Origin: Pseudomonas fluorescens
GTDB lineage: Bacteria > Pseudomonadota > Gammaproteobacteria > Pseudomonadales > Pseudomonadaceae
Direction of reading: 5' to 3'
NCBI RefSeq assembly: GCF_902497895.1
Contig: NZ_CABVHQ010000003.1
Span: 120,232 to 184,231 of the forward strand
DNA: 64,000 nucleotides
Made by a program: the position numbers and the translations under genes. The notes below the pieces were generated by a model, which worked only from the letters and a program-made list of their open reading frames with translations, did no database searches and was not told where the DNA came from. Below, piece by piece: positions 1 through 8,000 of this stretch (positions are counted from its first letter, which is position 1; each line of letters begins with the position of its first letter).

Positions 1-1497
1 ATCGCCGCGAAAACCATACTGGCCATAGACCGAGTCGCGGCCATAACGCAGCTCGCTCGTGGACTCCAGACCACCGACGTGCACCACCGCCGCCTCGCCG
101 ACCAGGGTCAGGCGATCGGCACCCAGCACTTGATCGAAGAACTGCGTCAGGGTGCTTTGGATCTGGGTGACTTCCTTACGCCGGTAACCGGTATTGTCGG
201 CCCCTGGCGTAGTCTGGATCGGCGATGCGGCACCCCCGGCAATCGGGTTGAGCAGGGCCAGGGTCAGGTCGTTGGTGTTGACCTGTACCGGAGCGTTGGG
301 CCGATAGCTGATTTCCCCGGTCCAGGCAGTACCGGTGGGCAAGGTGGTGGCGAAGCTGGCGCCGTACAGGCGAATGTCTTCCGGGTATTCGAGGTAGTAC
401 TGACCACGCCCGAGCATCACGCTTTGTGCCAGCCCCGAGCCGCTGCCCGGCGCCAGGCGGTTGGCGACACTGATCATGCCCGGCAGGGCGGCCAGCGTCG
501 AGCGTCCGGCGGTTGTGGTACCGACCGTCGGCGTGCGGCTGTGATAATTCATGAAGTACAGGCCGTACTCGGTGTCGTCCCCCAGCCAGCGCAACGCCGT
601 GCCCCATTGCCCGGAATCACGGGCATCGCGGTCGCCGCCCCGGGGTACCACAACGCCCTCGGAAGTGACCTCGAAGCCCTGCCCGAACGCCGCCGCCACC
701 GGTTGCAACGGCGCGATGGCCGGGCTGCCGACCGTGTAATTGCTGTCGCAACCGTCCTGAACCACATCGTTCCCAAAGAAGGTCCCGCAGTTATCCACGA
801 CAGTCTGGTCCCACTCCAACTGGTAGAAGCCTTCTATCGTCAACTGGTCAGTCAGGCCTTGAGAAGCGAACAGCATATTGACCGGAATCAGCCCTTCCTT
901 GATCTCCGCGCCAGGGCGGCGGAATGCGGAAACGTCGATCGGGTTGATGCTGTTGATCGAGTTGCCGATGAAAGTACTTTCACCCCAACTGACCACCTGT
1001 TTACCCGCGCGCACCGTGCCAGGCAGATCGGCGATGGAATAGTTGTGATAGACGAAAGCATCGAGAATCTGCGCACCGGAAGACTTGGCGCCCTCTTTGC
1101 GGTTGTGGTTGCTGATTTGCTTGAACTCGCGGTCTTCATCCTGAAGTTCGAAGTCATACCAATACTTGCCGCGAACAAATACACCGGTGTCGCCATATTT
1201 GAGTTCGAGGTCGTGCAGGCCCTTGAAGATTTTCGAGAAGGTCTCGCCCTTCTTGAAATTCAAACGTCCATCGTCCCCGGTCGACGACTGGCCATTGCCC
1301 CCATTGGTAATGCCGACCAGATCCTGGTCGGCATCGCGCAGCCCCCAACTCGCGCCCACCGACAACGAGGAGTCGAACTGCCCCTCGATTTCCCCGATGT
1401 TGAATGAAACAGCCTGCGCCTGGGCACAGCAACCCAAGGCAACCGCAGCGGCCAGCGCCTGCGGCCTGAAGATGGCGCGCATTGTTGTTTTTGTCAT
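1..1497 (-). CDS. DUF1302 family outer-membrane protein, C-terminus outside window
   Basis: The reading frame runs from an ATG at 1497 off the left edge of the window (499 codons visible), so the protein is incomplete at its C-terminus. It opens with a typical signal peptide: a basic start, a hydrophobic AALAVALG-like core and an AQA cleavage site near residue 29. The mature part begins VSFNIGEIEGQFDSSLSVGASW, which is characteristic of DUF1302, a beta-barrel-like family abundant in Pseudomonas and often found beside sterol, acyl-CoA or lipid catabolism genes. Later segments (VRAGKQVVSWGEST and EGFYQLEWDQT) are family hallmarks. The family is usually over 600 residues, so roughly a fifth is missing. 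The substrate is not known. Part of this assignment is family knowledge; the transport role is inferred. Confidence 0.85.
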   Translation of the reverse strand, partial: MTKTTMRAIFRPQALAAAVALGCCAQAQAVSFNIGEIEGQFDSSLSVGASWGLRDADQDLVGITNGGNGQSSTGDDGRLNFKKGETFSKIFKGLHDLELKYGDTGVFVRGKYWYDFELQDEDREFKQISNHNRKEGAKSSGAQILDAFVYHNYSIADLPGTVRAGKQVVSWGESTFIGNSINSINPIDVSAFRRPGAEIKEGLIPVNMLFASQGLTDQLTIEGFYQLEWDQTVVDNCGTFFGNDVVQDGCDSNYTVGSPAIAPLQPVAAAFGQGFEVTSEGVVVPRGGDRDARDSGQWGTALRWLGDDTEYGLYFMNYHSRTPTVGTTTAGRSTLAALPGMISVANRLAPGSGSGLAQSVMLGRGQYYLEYPEDIRLYGASFATTLPTGTAWTGEISYRPNAPVQVNTNDLTLALLNPIAGGAASPIQTTPGADNTGYRRKEVTQIQSTLTQFFDQVLGADRLTLVGEAAVVHVGGLESTSELRYGRDSVYGQYGFRGD

Positions 1498-1680
1498 GCG
1501 TCTTCCCCGGTGAGTGACAGAAGGCCTCACCCTACTGCCGGCCCCCACCCGCGATAAGCGCACCAAGGAGGTATTCGCGGTGTACCTCCAAAGAGTGACA
1601 GGCCGCGCAGAGCGGGCCTTTGCGAGATGCATCGACGGGCTGGATGGAGGGTTATCAGGGGGATGGATAGCGCGGGGCCC

Positions 1681-1928
1681 GTAGCAACTGCGTTCGTCTG
1701 TGTAGCAACTGCCAAAGGCTGCGCTCGTCTGTGTAGCAGCTGCCGAAGGCTGCGTTCGTCTGTGTAGCAGCTGCCGAAGGCTGCGTTCGTCTGTGTAGCA
1801 GCTGCCGAAGGCTGCGTTCGGCTGCGAAGCAGTCGTCAATAATGACTGTCTGTTGAACCCGAAAACCTTCAGTGCCTGGCTTTTCAAGTGCTCCGCACTC
1901 AGACGCAGCCTTCGGCAGCTGCTACGGG
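1681..1928. repeat. 31-bp direct repeats and inverted REP arm
   Basis: The motif gtagcagctgccgaaggctg recurs with starts at 1702, 1733, 1764 and 1795, an exact 31-bp period, after a shortened copy at 1681. An inverted copy (cagccttcggcagctgctac) lies at about 1905-1925, so the block is a REP pair with one arm expanded in tandem. It occupies part of the 913-bp gene-free stretch 1498-2410. Confidence 0.85.
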
Positions 1929-2084
1929 ATCGACTGTTACTCAGGACGTAACAGTGCATGTCGCGAATCGCTATTTTTCCTTCGGGGGCAAGCGCTTATT
2001 CTTATCGGGCTTTCACGGCAAACCACCTGAAAGCGCAACGATCGAAGTGTGACCATGCCACTGGGTGATCGACAGAATTTAGTT

Positions 2085-2193
2085 CGAATTGAAACCTTGT
2101 TTCAATTCGTCAGCCCTGAGTTTACTGACGTTGATTTATAGCTCCTGATCTAACGTCTTACTTTAGCCACTGCTTATGCAGTGGCTTTTTTTT
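2085..2193 (+). ncRNA. Candidate small RNA ending in an orphan Rho-independent terminator
   Basis: A perfect 11-bp hairpin (cgaattgaaac / gtttcaattcg, 3-nt loop) at 2085-2109 is followed by a perfect 9-bp hairpin (agccactgc / gcagtggct, 4-nt loop) at 2165-2186 and eight T residues. The second hairpin is a textbook plus-strand terminator, but no plus-strand gene lies upstream: the DUF1302 gene is transcribed away from it. A short independent transcript ending at about 2193 is the simplest explanation. I do not recognise an Rfam family. The 5' end and promoter are undetermined, so the start given here is only the first hairpin. Confidence 0.45.
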
Positions 2194-2410
2194 GCCTGTT
2201 TTTTCCTTCTGCAAATCACCACATCCCTTCTCGACATAAGAAACTCGTCGCCACCAAAACCTACACCCATGAAAGAAAGTGGCTACAAAAGAACGCGCTT
2301 CTCATTTTTTGGCAACTACTAGTCTGAAAGAAGCCGCACAGGGCACGCACTATTAATTTACTCAACGTGCACCTGAACAAGTTCTTTCAGCAACTACCAC
2401 GAGTGTTCCC

Positions 2411-3181
2411 ATGAAGCCCATAAACTACAACAGTTACCGTTCCATTAAAGCTTTTAACAACCGAGTTCGTTTCCTGGTCATGCATTACACCGCCGCAAAC
2501 TTCTCTGCTTCGAAAAACGCCCTGACCGGCCCCAGTGTCAGCGCCCATTATCTAGTGCCTGACATCACAGATCCGAGTTATTTGCAGGCGGGTTTCAGTG
2601 AGCAGGAGATTTTCAATCTGGTGGATGAGACTGATCGCGCCTGGCATGCAGGCGCCAGTACGTGGGGTAATCGAAGCAATCTGAATGACACGTCCATCGG
2701 CATTGAAATCGTCAACCTGGCAACCGATAACAATGGCCAGTTCACCTTCCCGCCTTATCAGCCACTTCAGATAGCGGCGGTTGAACAGTTGGCGCTGAAT
2801 ATTCTGCAACGCTACCCGGATATCAGCCCGGTGAACGTCGTGGGCCATTCGGATATTGCTGCCGGCAGGAAGAGTGATCCGGGGCCGATGTTTCCCTGGC
2901 ATCAGCTGTATTTAAAAGGTATCGGTGCCTGGTTTGATAAAGACAGCCAAAACAGCTTTCTCAGGGACTACTGCCTCAAAGGCCTGCCCTCCCGCGAGGA
3001 CCTGCTCGCCAAGTTCGAGAAGTACGGTTATGACATTTCGGGCGCCACCACTGAGGCGGGTTTTCAGCGGTTGGTTCGTGCCTTCCAGTTGCACTTTCGT
3101 CCGGCAAAATATGACGGTGTGCTGGATGCTGAAACCGCGGCGAACCTAGCGGCGCTGGTTCACAAATATTTCCCGGCATGA
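2411..3181 (+). CDS. ampDh3: N-acetylmuramoyl-L-alanine amidase, AmpDh3 type
   Basis: This 256-residue zinc amidase cleaves the lactyl-amide bond between MurNAc and the stem peptide of peptidoglycan. The N-terminal Amidase_2 domain (about residues 15-165) shows the zinc ligands His in VMHYTA, His in the GHSDIA segment and Asp in RKSDPGP, plus the AWHAGAS and GIEIVN signatures. A C-terminal peptidoglycan-binding helical domain (about 180-250) ends with HFRPAKYDGVLDAETAA. Length and sequence match my memory of P. aeruginosa AmpDh3 (255 aa), reported as a periplasm-acting enzyme and type VI secretion cargo. No signal peptide or lipobox is visible. No immunity-like gene or secretion gene lies next to it. 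The ATG at 2411 directly precedes the conserved INYNSYRS start. Confidence 0.9.
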   Translation: MKPINYNSYRSIKAFNNRVRFLVMHYTAANFSASKNALTGPSVSAHYLVPDITDPSYLQAGFSEQEIFNLVDETDRAWHAGASTWGNRSNLNDTSIGIEIVNLATDNNGQFTFPPYQPLQIAAVEQLALNILQRYPDISPVNVVGHSDIAAGRKSDPGPMFPWHQLYLKGIGAWFDKDSQNSFLRDYCLKGLPSREDLLAKFEKYGYDISGATTEAGFQRLVRAFQLHFRPAKYDGVLDAETAANLAALVHKYFPA

Positions 3182-3192
3182 GAAATACCAAG

Positions 3193-3224
3193 GCTGCCCA
3201 ATGTCCTGCGGGACCCTGGGCAGC
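3193..3224. terminator. Hairpin between convergent genes
   Basis: gctgccca at 3193-3200 pairs with tgggcagc at 3217-3224, and gtcc/ggac pair inside it. It sits between the convergent amidase and dehydrogenase genes and could terminate both, although only short T or A runs flank it. Confidence 0.5.
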
Positions 3225-3253
3225 TTTCGGCGGTATTGGCGCAAAGCCTGGCT

Positions 3254-4165
3254 TCAGAGGGAATACTTCTGCAGATTCGCCATCATTTCCTTCAAGGCCT
3301 CAATGTTGTCCTGCGGATGCGCCGCGCCTTCGAAGTCGCAGATCTGTTGCCATTGAGCCGCCACGTCTTCAGGCGAGAAACCGGCGCGAGGATCGAATCC
3401 GGCACCGAGGCTGCGTTCCCAGCGGACTTTGCCCATCCAGCCGCCGCCCACTTCAAACAGCCCGGACGTTTCCTGGCAGTTTTCACTGCCCAGGTACACC
3501 ACCAGCGGGCTGACCAGCTCAGGTTTGAGCTGTTCGAAGACTTGCGGCGGGATCAGGCCTTCGGTCATGCGCGTACCGCCGGTGGGGGCGATGGCATTGA
3601 CCAGGATGTTGTTCTTGCGGCCTTCGATGGCCAGGGTGCGAGTCAGCCCATACAGACCCAGTTTGGCCATGCCGTAGTTGGACTGGCCGAAGTTGCCATA
3701 GATGCCTGAGGTCGAAGCGGTGAAGATGACCCTGCCATAGTTTTGTTCGCGCATATGCGGCCAGGCGGCGCGGGTGACTTTGTAGGCGCCTTCGACATGT
3801 ACCCGGTAAACCAGGTCCCAGTCGCTGTCGTCCATTTTGTGGAAGGTTTTGTCCCGCAGGATCCCGGCGTTGTTGACCACCACGTCAACGCGGCCGAAGG
3901 CGTCCAGGGCGTTCTGGACGATCTTGTCGCCGTCGGTCACCGAGTCGTGGTTGGCCTGGGCGGTGCCGCCGGCTTCCCGAATCTCTGCCACCACACGATC
4001 CGCCGCTGAAGCGTTGGCGCCTTCGCCCTGCGCCGAGCCGCCGAGATCATTGACCAGCACTTTGGCGCCGTGCCTGGCGAACAGCAGCGCGTGGGCCCGT
4101 CCCAGACCGCCGCCTGCACCGGTGACGATGACGACTTTATCTTCGAAGCGCACAGACTCATTCAT
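3254..4165 (-). CDS. Short-chain dehydrogenase/reductase (MFE-2-like 3-hydroxyacyl dehydrogenase type)
   Basis: A 303-residue NAD(P)-dependent SDR. The Rossmann signature TGAGGGLG lies near residue 14, NNAG near residue 95, and the catalytic Ser (FTASTSG), Tyr and Lys (SNYGMAK) are all present. A C-terminal extension of about 50 residues beyond the classic 250 recalls the hydroxyacyl-CoA dehydrogenase part of multifunctional enzyme 2; the true substrate is unknown. I start it at the ATG at 4165 because ggagttctgt gives a well-placed ribosome site immediately before it; a longer in-frame reading would consume that site. It corresponds by context to PA3427 of P. aeruginosa, which also lies near an epoxide-hydrolase-like gene. 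Confidence 0.88.
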   Translation of the reverse strand: MNESVRFEDKVVIVTGAGGGLGRAHALLFARHGAKVLVNDLGGSAQGEGANASAADRVVAEIREAGGTAQANHDSVTDGDKIVQNALDAFGRVDVVVNNAGILRDKTFHKMDDSDWDLVYRVHVEGAYKVTRAAWPHMREQNYGRVIFTASTSGIYGNFGQSNYGMAKLGLYGLTRTLAIEGRKNNILVNAIAPTGGTRMTEGLIPPQVFEQLKPELVSPLVVYLGSENCQETSGLFEVGGGWMGKVRWERSLGAGFDPRAGFSPEDVAAQWQQICDFEGAAHPQDNIEALKEMMANLQKYSL

Positions 4166-4346
4166 ACAGAACTCCAGCAGGGCCAATGGACAGGGCTTTG
4201 AGTGTCAGGCACAGGCTGGCTGGTCACAATAAACACGGCTCGGGCTGAATGGCGCGCGATAAGGCAGGGGGATGATTGGGGGGTTGAGGTTTTGTACCTG
4301 ATCCTCACCACTACCCACAGGCTTGCGGTGCAGCTTATATCGCCAG

Positions 4347-4680
4347 GATCGCAGCCTGCGGCAGCTCCTACAGGGTTTGTGTCCACCCGCAATTACGCGG
4401 GGGTAGCCACAGGGTTTGGGCTCACCTGCAATTACGCGGGGGTAGCCACAGGGTTTGGGCTCACCTGCAATTACGCGGGGGTAGCCACAGGGTTTGGGCT
4501 CACCCGCAATTACGCGGGGGTAGCCACAGGGTTTGGGCTCACCTGCAATTACGCGGGGGTAGCCACAGGGTTTGGGCTCACCTGCAATTACGCGGGGGGA
4601 GCCACAGGGTTTGGGCTCACCTGCAATTACGCGGGTGTTTCTGGTCGGCGCAGGAGCTGCCGCAGGCTGTGATCTTTTGC
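4347..4680. repeat. 39-bp tandem array nested inside an inverted REP pair
   Basis: gcaattacgcggg recurs at 4389, 4428, 4467, 4506, 4545, 4584 and 4623, an exact 39-bp period giving six full units plus a partial one, nearly identical. The array is flanked by gatcgcagcctgcggcagct (from 4347) and its inverted partner (about 4651-4680). It fills most of the 556-bp gene-free stretch 4166-4721. Because 39 is divisible by three, frames stay open on both strands, but the result is a 13-residue repeat without a credible start. Confidence 0.95.
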
Positions 4681-4721
4681 TGCCAGCAAGGTTCAACTGC
4701 CTGGTGTCAGGACACGCCCCT

Positions 4722-5627
4722 TCAAGAGCAAGCTCTTTTCTGCGGCCTGGAGACCAGCAGGTCGCGAAAATCCAGATAGTGTTTGAGCAGTTGTCCAGGG
4801 GCTTCGGTCTGTGGGTAATGGCCGATGTCTGCCAGCAATACGGTGTCCGGATTGGGGATCAATTGCCGATAACGCTCGACCATGTGCGCGCCGGAAATCG
4901 GATCGACTTCGCCATCGATGACCCGCAGGGGCACGTCGCCGCGCTGCATGGCGCTGACCCAGCGCTCACGCTGCACGCGACGCTCCGGGATATAGCAGAT
5001 CAGCTTGTGCAGGATCCGCGGCCCGTGGTTATTTTCGATCAGGCTCCAGAAGTCATCCAGCGCACTTTCGCTGGGCCGGGTCTGCGGGCCGAAGATCTGG
5101 CTGAAATTCCTGACCAGCCCTTCACGACTGAAGGCCCGGCCGATCATCCAGCCCAAGGGGCTGAGCAATAGTTTTTGCATCAGCACCGGACGATGGGTTT
5201 CCGGAAACAGCCCACCGTTGAGGAAGACGCAACTGGCGATATGGATGCTGGCTTCGTAATGCCGGGCGAGCAGTTCCTGGGCCACGCTATCGCCATAATC
5301 ATGGGCCAGCACATGCACTGGTTGCTCGATAGACAAATGCTTGAGCAGCGCCTGCTGCAAATCCGCCTGCTCCAGCAGGCTGTATTCGTGATCCAGCGGT
5401 TTGGCCGAGTCGCCGAAACCGAGCATGTCACAGGCGATCACCCGGGAGCGCTGGGCCAGCGGCTGCCAGAGATAATGCCAATCCCAACTGGCGGTCGGGA
5501 AGCCATGAATCAGCAACAGCGGTTCACCCTGCCCTGCCGTCCAGTAGCGAATGGTCTGGCCGCGAAACAGAAAACTCTGCCCGCGTTTACGCCAGGCACA
5601 CAGAGGAATCTCGGCGAGCGGCGTCAA
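4722..5627 (-). CDS. Alpha/beta-fold hydrolase, epoxide hydrolase/dehalogenase-like
   Basis: A 301-residue alpha/beta hydrolase. The oxyanion strand HGFPTASWDW lies near residue 41, and the nucleophile elbow reads AHDYGDS near residue 109, where Asp takes the place of Ser, as in epoxide hydrolases and haloalkane dehalogenases. The acid (VIDGEVDP) and the base His (IGHYPQTEAP) complete the triad. The natural substrate is unknown. The start is TTG at 5627; its TTGA overlaps the stop codon of the upstream small gene, which implies translational coupling, and no ATG or GTG lies near the conserved N-terminus. It corresponds by context to PA3429. Confidence 0.87.
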   Translation of the reverse strand: MTPLAEIPLCAWRKRGQSFLFRGQTIRYWTAGQGEPLLLIHGFPTASWDWHYLWQPLAQRSRVIACDMLGFGDSAKPLDHEYSLLEQADLQQALLKHLSIEQPVHVLAHDYGDSVAQELLARHYEASIHIASCVFLNGGLFPETHRPVLMQKLLLSPLGWMIGRAFSREGLVRNFSQIFGPQTRPSESALDDFWSLIENNHGPRILHKLICYIPERRVQRERWVSAMQRGDVPLRVIDGEVDPISGAHMVERYRQLIPNPDTVLLADIGHYPQTEAPGQLLKHYLDFRDLLVSRPQKRACS

Positions 5628-5803
5628 AGTTTATACCCCGAGTCTTGTTTATCGAGTTTGCGCAGCAGCGCCGGCCAGGCCAGCGCGCCACCCATGCCTT
5701 GAGCGCTTTTGGCGACCCCGGCGAGGGTGCCGCCGTAGGTCAGCAGGCCGTGGTTGTGCAGTTCCTTCACATTCTGTGTCGATTGAACGGGGGCTACGCT
5801 CAC
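5624..5803 (-). CDS. Small conserved protein, 59 aa, function unknown
   Basis: The frame starts at GTG 5803 with gagg eight bases upstream and ends in a TGA that overlaps the hydrolase start by four bases. An in-frame TAA a few codons upstream leaves no earlier start. The product begins VSVAPVQSTQNVKEL, has a glycine/alanine-rich centre (GGTLAGVAKSAQG) and ends in a basic/acidic tail. No domain is recognised. Position between the hydrolase and the lrg genes matches the small conserved hypothetical PA3428 in P. aeruginosa. The coupling suggests it works with, or controls translation of, the hydrolase. Confidence 0.65.
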   Translation of the reverse strand: MSVAPVQSTQNVKELHNHGLLTYGGTLAGVAKSAQGMGGALAWPALLRKLDKQDSGYKL

Positions 5804-5943
5804 GGCAAGGACCTCGGCAGATTTTGTTTTTTAATGTCCGACCAGTCTAGCCAGCCTCTCGACTTGGGGTAGTTGCATTGGCAGCCAGCTTACTGGCCGA
5901 GCGAGTCAGACCTGAGCCTGGCATCAATAAGTGCAACTTAGTA

Positions 5944-6630
5944 TCAAAGCATAGACGCCAATAAAGGCGCCGCAAACAGATTCAATAATCCGGTCAGGAC
6001 CATCACCAAACCCGCCACTGACCCTTCTTCGCCCCCCACTTCATGGGCCCGACTGACCCCGGCACCGTGGGCGCCGACGCCAAACAGCGCACCACGGGCC
6101 AAGGCACTGCGCAGCGGCAGCCACTTCAGTAAAACGCCGCCCAGCAGCGCGCCGAAGACCCCGGTGAACATCACGAATATAGCGGTCAATTCCGGCACGC
6201 CACCCAGGTCATGGGCCAACGGCATGGCGAAGGGTGTGGTGATCGAGCGCGGCACCAGCGACATCGTCACCGAGCTGTCCAGTGCCAGCGCTTTGGCCAG
6301 GCCAAATGAGCTGCCAATCGACGCCATGCTGCCGGCCAGCATGCCGAGCAATAACGCCAACCAGTGGCGAATCAGCAACTGCCGTTGCTGCCAGATCGGT
6401 ACCGCGAAAGCGACCGTTACCGGGCCCAATACCAGCATCAGCCAGTGAGTATTGCTCGAGTATTCGGCATAGGCGGTGTGCAGGGGCACGGCAAGCGCCA
6501 GGAGCAGTGCGGGTACCAGAATCAGCGGTGACAGCAGGTAACGGCCGCTGCGCCGATAGAGCCAGCGGCTGAACAGATAGGCCGAAAGGGTAAAGGCCAG
6601 CCAGAACATGGGCATCAGCTCAAGTTTCAT
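5944..6630 (-). CDS. lrgB: LrgB/CidB family antiholin-like membrane protein
   Basis: A 228-residue inner-membrane protein with several hydrophobic helices and the family segments SPLILVPALLL, VLGPVTVAFAVP and GARGVGAHG-like glycine-rich motifs (VGAHGAGVSRAHEVGG). LrgB works with the holin-like LrgA; the pair is linked to murein hydrolase control, programmed lysis and, in some bacteria, export of small carboxylates such as pyruvate. Its start lies 11 bases inside the upstream lrgA gene, so the two are co-translated. The last residues (APLLASML) form the usual terminal helix. The functional role in Pseudomonas is inferred from the family. Confidence 0.9.
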   Translation of the reverse strand: MKLELMPMFWLAFTLSAYLFSRWLYRRSGRYLLSPLILVPALLLALAVPLHTAYAEYSSNTHWLMLVLGPVTVAFAVPIWQQRQLLIRHWLALLLGMLAGSMASIGSSFGLAKALALDSSVTMSLVPRSITTPFAMPLAHDLGGVPELTAIFVMFTGVFGALLGGVLLKWLPLRSALARGALFGVGAHGAGVSRAHEVGGEEGSVAGLVMVLTGLLNLFAAPLLASML

Positions 6631-7006
6631 GACGCATCCGCAGGCGACACACCAGTTCCACGGTAAACGCAGTAACCAGCATCACCATCAAGGTGCTGAT
6701 GCCAATCACCAGCAGGATTCGCCAGCCGTCCTGGCGCAGCAGCGCGCCATAGTCGAGCAGGCTCATCAACGCAGGAATAAAGAACAGGAGCATTTCGGCC
6801 ATCAGCAGCCCGGCGCCCAATTGCAAGGCCGCCGGTTTGACCCAGCCCAAGGCAAAAGCCAGCAGCAACAGTGCCAGGCCGATGACCCCACCGGGAATCG
6901 GCCAGGGCAACCAGCGCGCCAGTTGACAGCCCAGCAGGTAAATAGCCAGCAGTACCGCCAGTTCGCACAGGAGTCGACCCAGGTATTTCAAAGTGGAGTT
7001 TTTCAT
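6620..7006 (-). CDS. lrgA: LrgA/CidA family holin-like protein
   Basis: A 128-residue membrane protein with four predicted helices. The family hallmark PGGVIGLALLLLAF follows the LARWLPWPIP turn near residues 30-45, and LFFIPALMSLLDY near residues 75-90 is also typical. LrgA/CidA proteins oligomerise in the inner membrane like holins. It is first in an lrgA-lrgB operon and is divergent from a LysR regulator across a 97-bp gap, the usual arrangement for LysR-controlled lrg/cid genes. An ATG at 7006 is the only plausible start. Confidence 0.9.
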   Translation of the reverse strand: MKNSTLKYLGRLLCELAVLLAIYLLGCQLARWLPWPIPGGVIGLALLLLAFALGWVKPAALQLGAGLLMAEMLLFFIPALMSLLDYGALLRQDGWRILLVIGISTLMVMLVTAFTVELVCRLRMRHET

Positions 7007-7081
7007 GGTCTTTGATCCTCGCAGGTGTTCATTTTAGAGAAGCACCTGCCATCTCCGAAGCGAATTGTTAGACTAGATGCC

Positions 7082-7096
7082 ATTCCAGACTGGAAT
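7082..7096. promoter_or_regulatory. LysR-type operator (T-N11-A palindrome)
   Basis: A perfect inverted repeat attccag-a-ctggaat fits the T-N11-A rule for LysR-type regulators. It lies in the lrgA/LysR divergent gap, eight bases before the regulator's ATG, so it probably mediates autoregulation and perhaps lrgAB control. Inferred from pattern and position. Confidence 0.65.
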
Positions 7097-7103
7097 CGCG
7101 GAT

Positions 7104-8000
7104 ATGGAATTCAAACAGCTGCGCAGCTTCATCGAAGTGATTCACCAGGGTGGCTTCACCCAAGCTGCCAAGACTTTGCATATCAGTCAGTCGGCCGTCA
7201 GCAAGCAGGTCGCGCAGCTGGAGCACAGCCTCGGCACGCAATTGCTGGAACGCCTGGGCTCGCAGATTCGCCTGACCGCCGCAGGCAAGGTGGTCTTGCA
7301 ACGCGCCGAGGGCATGCTGCGTCTGCGCAATGAGTTACTCAGCGAGCTGGATGATCTGAGCCAATTGGCCCGAGGGGAGTTGCGCCTGGGATTGCCGCTG
7401 CTGGGCAGCGACGCGCTGTTCGCCAGCCTGTTTGCCGAATACCGACGGCGTTATCCGAATATCACTGTGCAGTTGCTTGAAGGCGGCAGCCTGAATATCG
7501 AACAGGCGGTATTGAGTGGGGAACTGGAACTGGGTGGCAGTCTGCTGCCCAAGGACCCGCAGTTTGCCTTTCAGCCATTCTGCGACGAGCCGCTGGATGC
7601 TTTGCTGCCGGCTGATCATCCTCTGGCCATGAAGACAGAGATTGGCCTCGAAGAGTTGGCAGACACGCCCTTTCTGCTCTACCAACGCAGCTTTGTACTC
7701 AACGACCGCTTGCTCCAGGCGTGCCAGCAGATGGGTTTTACCCCGAAGGAAGGCGGACGCAGCGGTCAGGCGGACTTTCTCGCGGCGCTGGTGGCCGCGG
7801 GACAAGGCGTGGTATTGCTGCCCAGGGTGGTTGCCCACGGCTTGGTCAGACCAGGTGTCGTGCGCCTGACATTGAAGGCGCCCGAGTCTCTGCGCTGGGA
7901 CATCGCCTTCATCTGGCGTCAGGGCGCGTATTTGTCAAAAGCCGCGCAGGCCTGGCTGGCGTTGCTGCGCGAGTATCCGGTCAGTCGCGCAGCGCCTTGA
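7104..8000 (+). CDS. LysR family transcriptional regulator of lrgAB
   Basis: A 298-residue LysR-type regulator. The N-terminal winged helix-turn-helix starts MEFKQLRSFIEV and contains TQAAKTLHISQSAVSKQV (about residues 18-35). The effector-binding domain covers about residues 90-295, beginning RGELRLGLPLLGSDALF. I chose ATG 7104 over the earlier frame opening at 7077 because LysR proteins begin a few residues before the first helix, and because the 7082-7096 operator would otherwise be coding. It is divergent from lrgAB, so these are its likely targets; the effector is unknown. The 3' end overlaps the convergent flavodoxin gene by 20 bases. Confidence 0.9.
   Translation: MEFKQLRSFIEVIHQGGFTQAAKTLHISQSAVSKQVAQLEHSLGTQLLERLGSQIRLTAAGKVVLQRAEGMLRLRNELLSELDDLSQLARGELRLGLPLLGSDALFASLFAEYRRRYPNITVQLLEGGSLNIEQAVLSGELELGGSLLPKDPQFAFQPFCDEPLDALLPADHPLAMKTEIGLEELADTPFLLYQRSFVLNDRLLQACQQMGFTPKEGGRSGQADFLAALVAAGQGVVLLPRVVAHGLVRPGVVRLTLKAPESLRWDIAFIWRQGAYLSKAAQAWLALLREYPVSRAAP

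Noticed and set aside
79..1407. 442-residue plus-strand frame at the left edge
   Set aside because: Antisense to the DUF1302 gene, which has a signal peptide and family motifs.
4389..4635. Possible CRISPR array
   Set aside because: Units are contiguous and nearly identical with no variable spacers, and no cas genes are present.
4202..4696. Open frames of about 160 residues on both strands over the 39-bp array
   Set aside because: They only translate a 13-residue repeat because the unit is divisible by three; no ribosome site, no family, both strands equally open.
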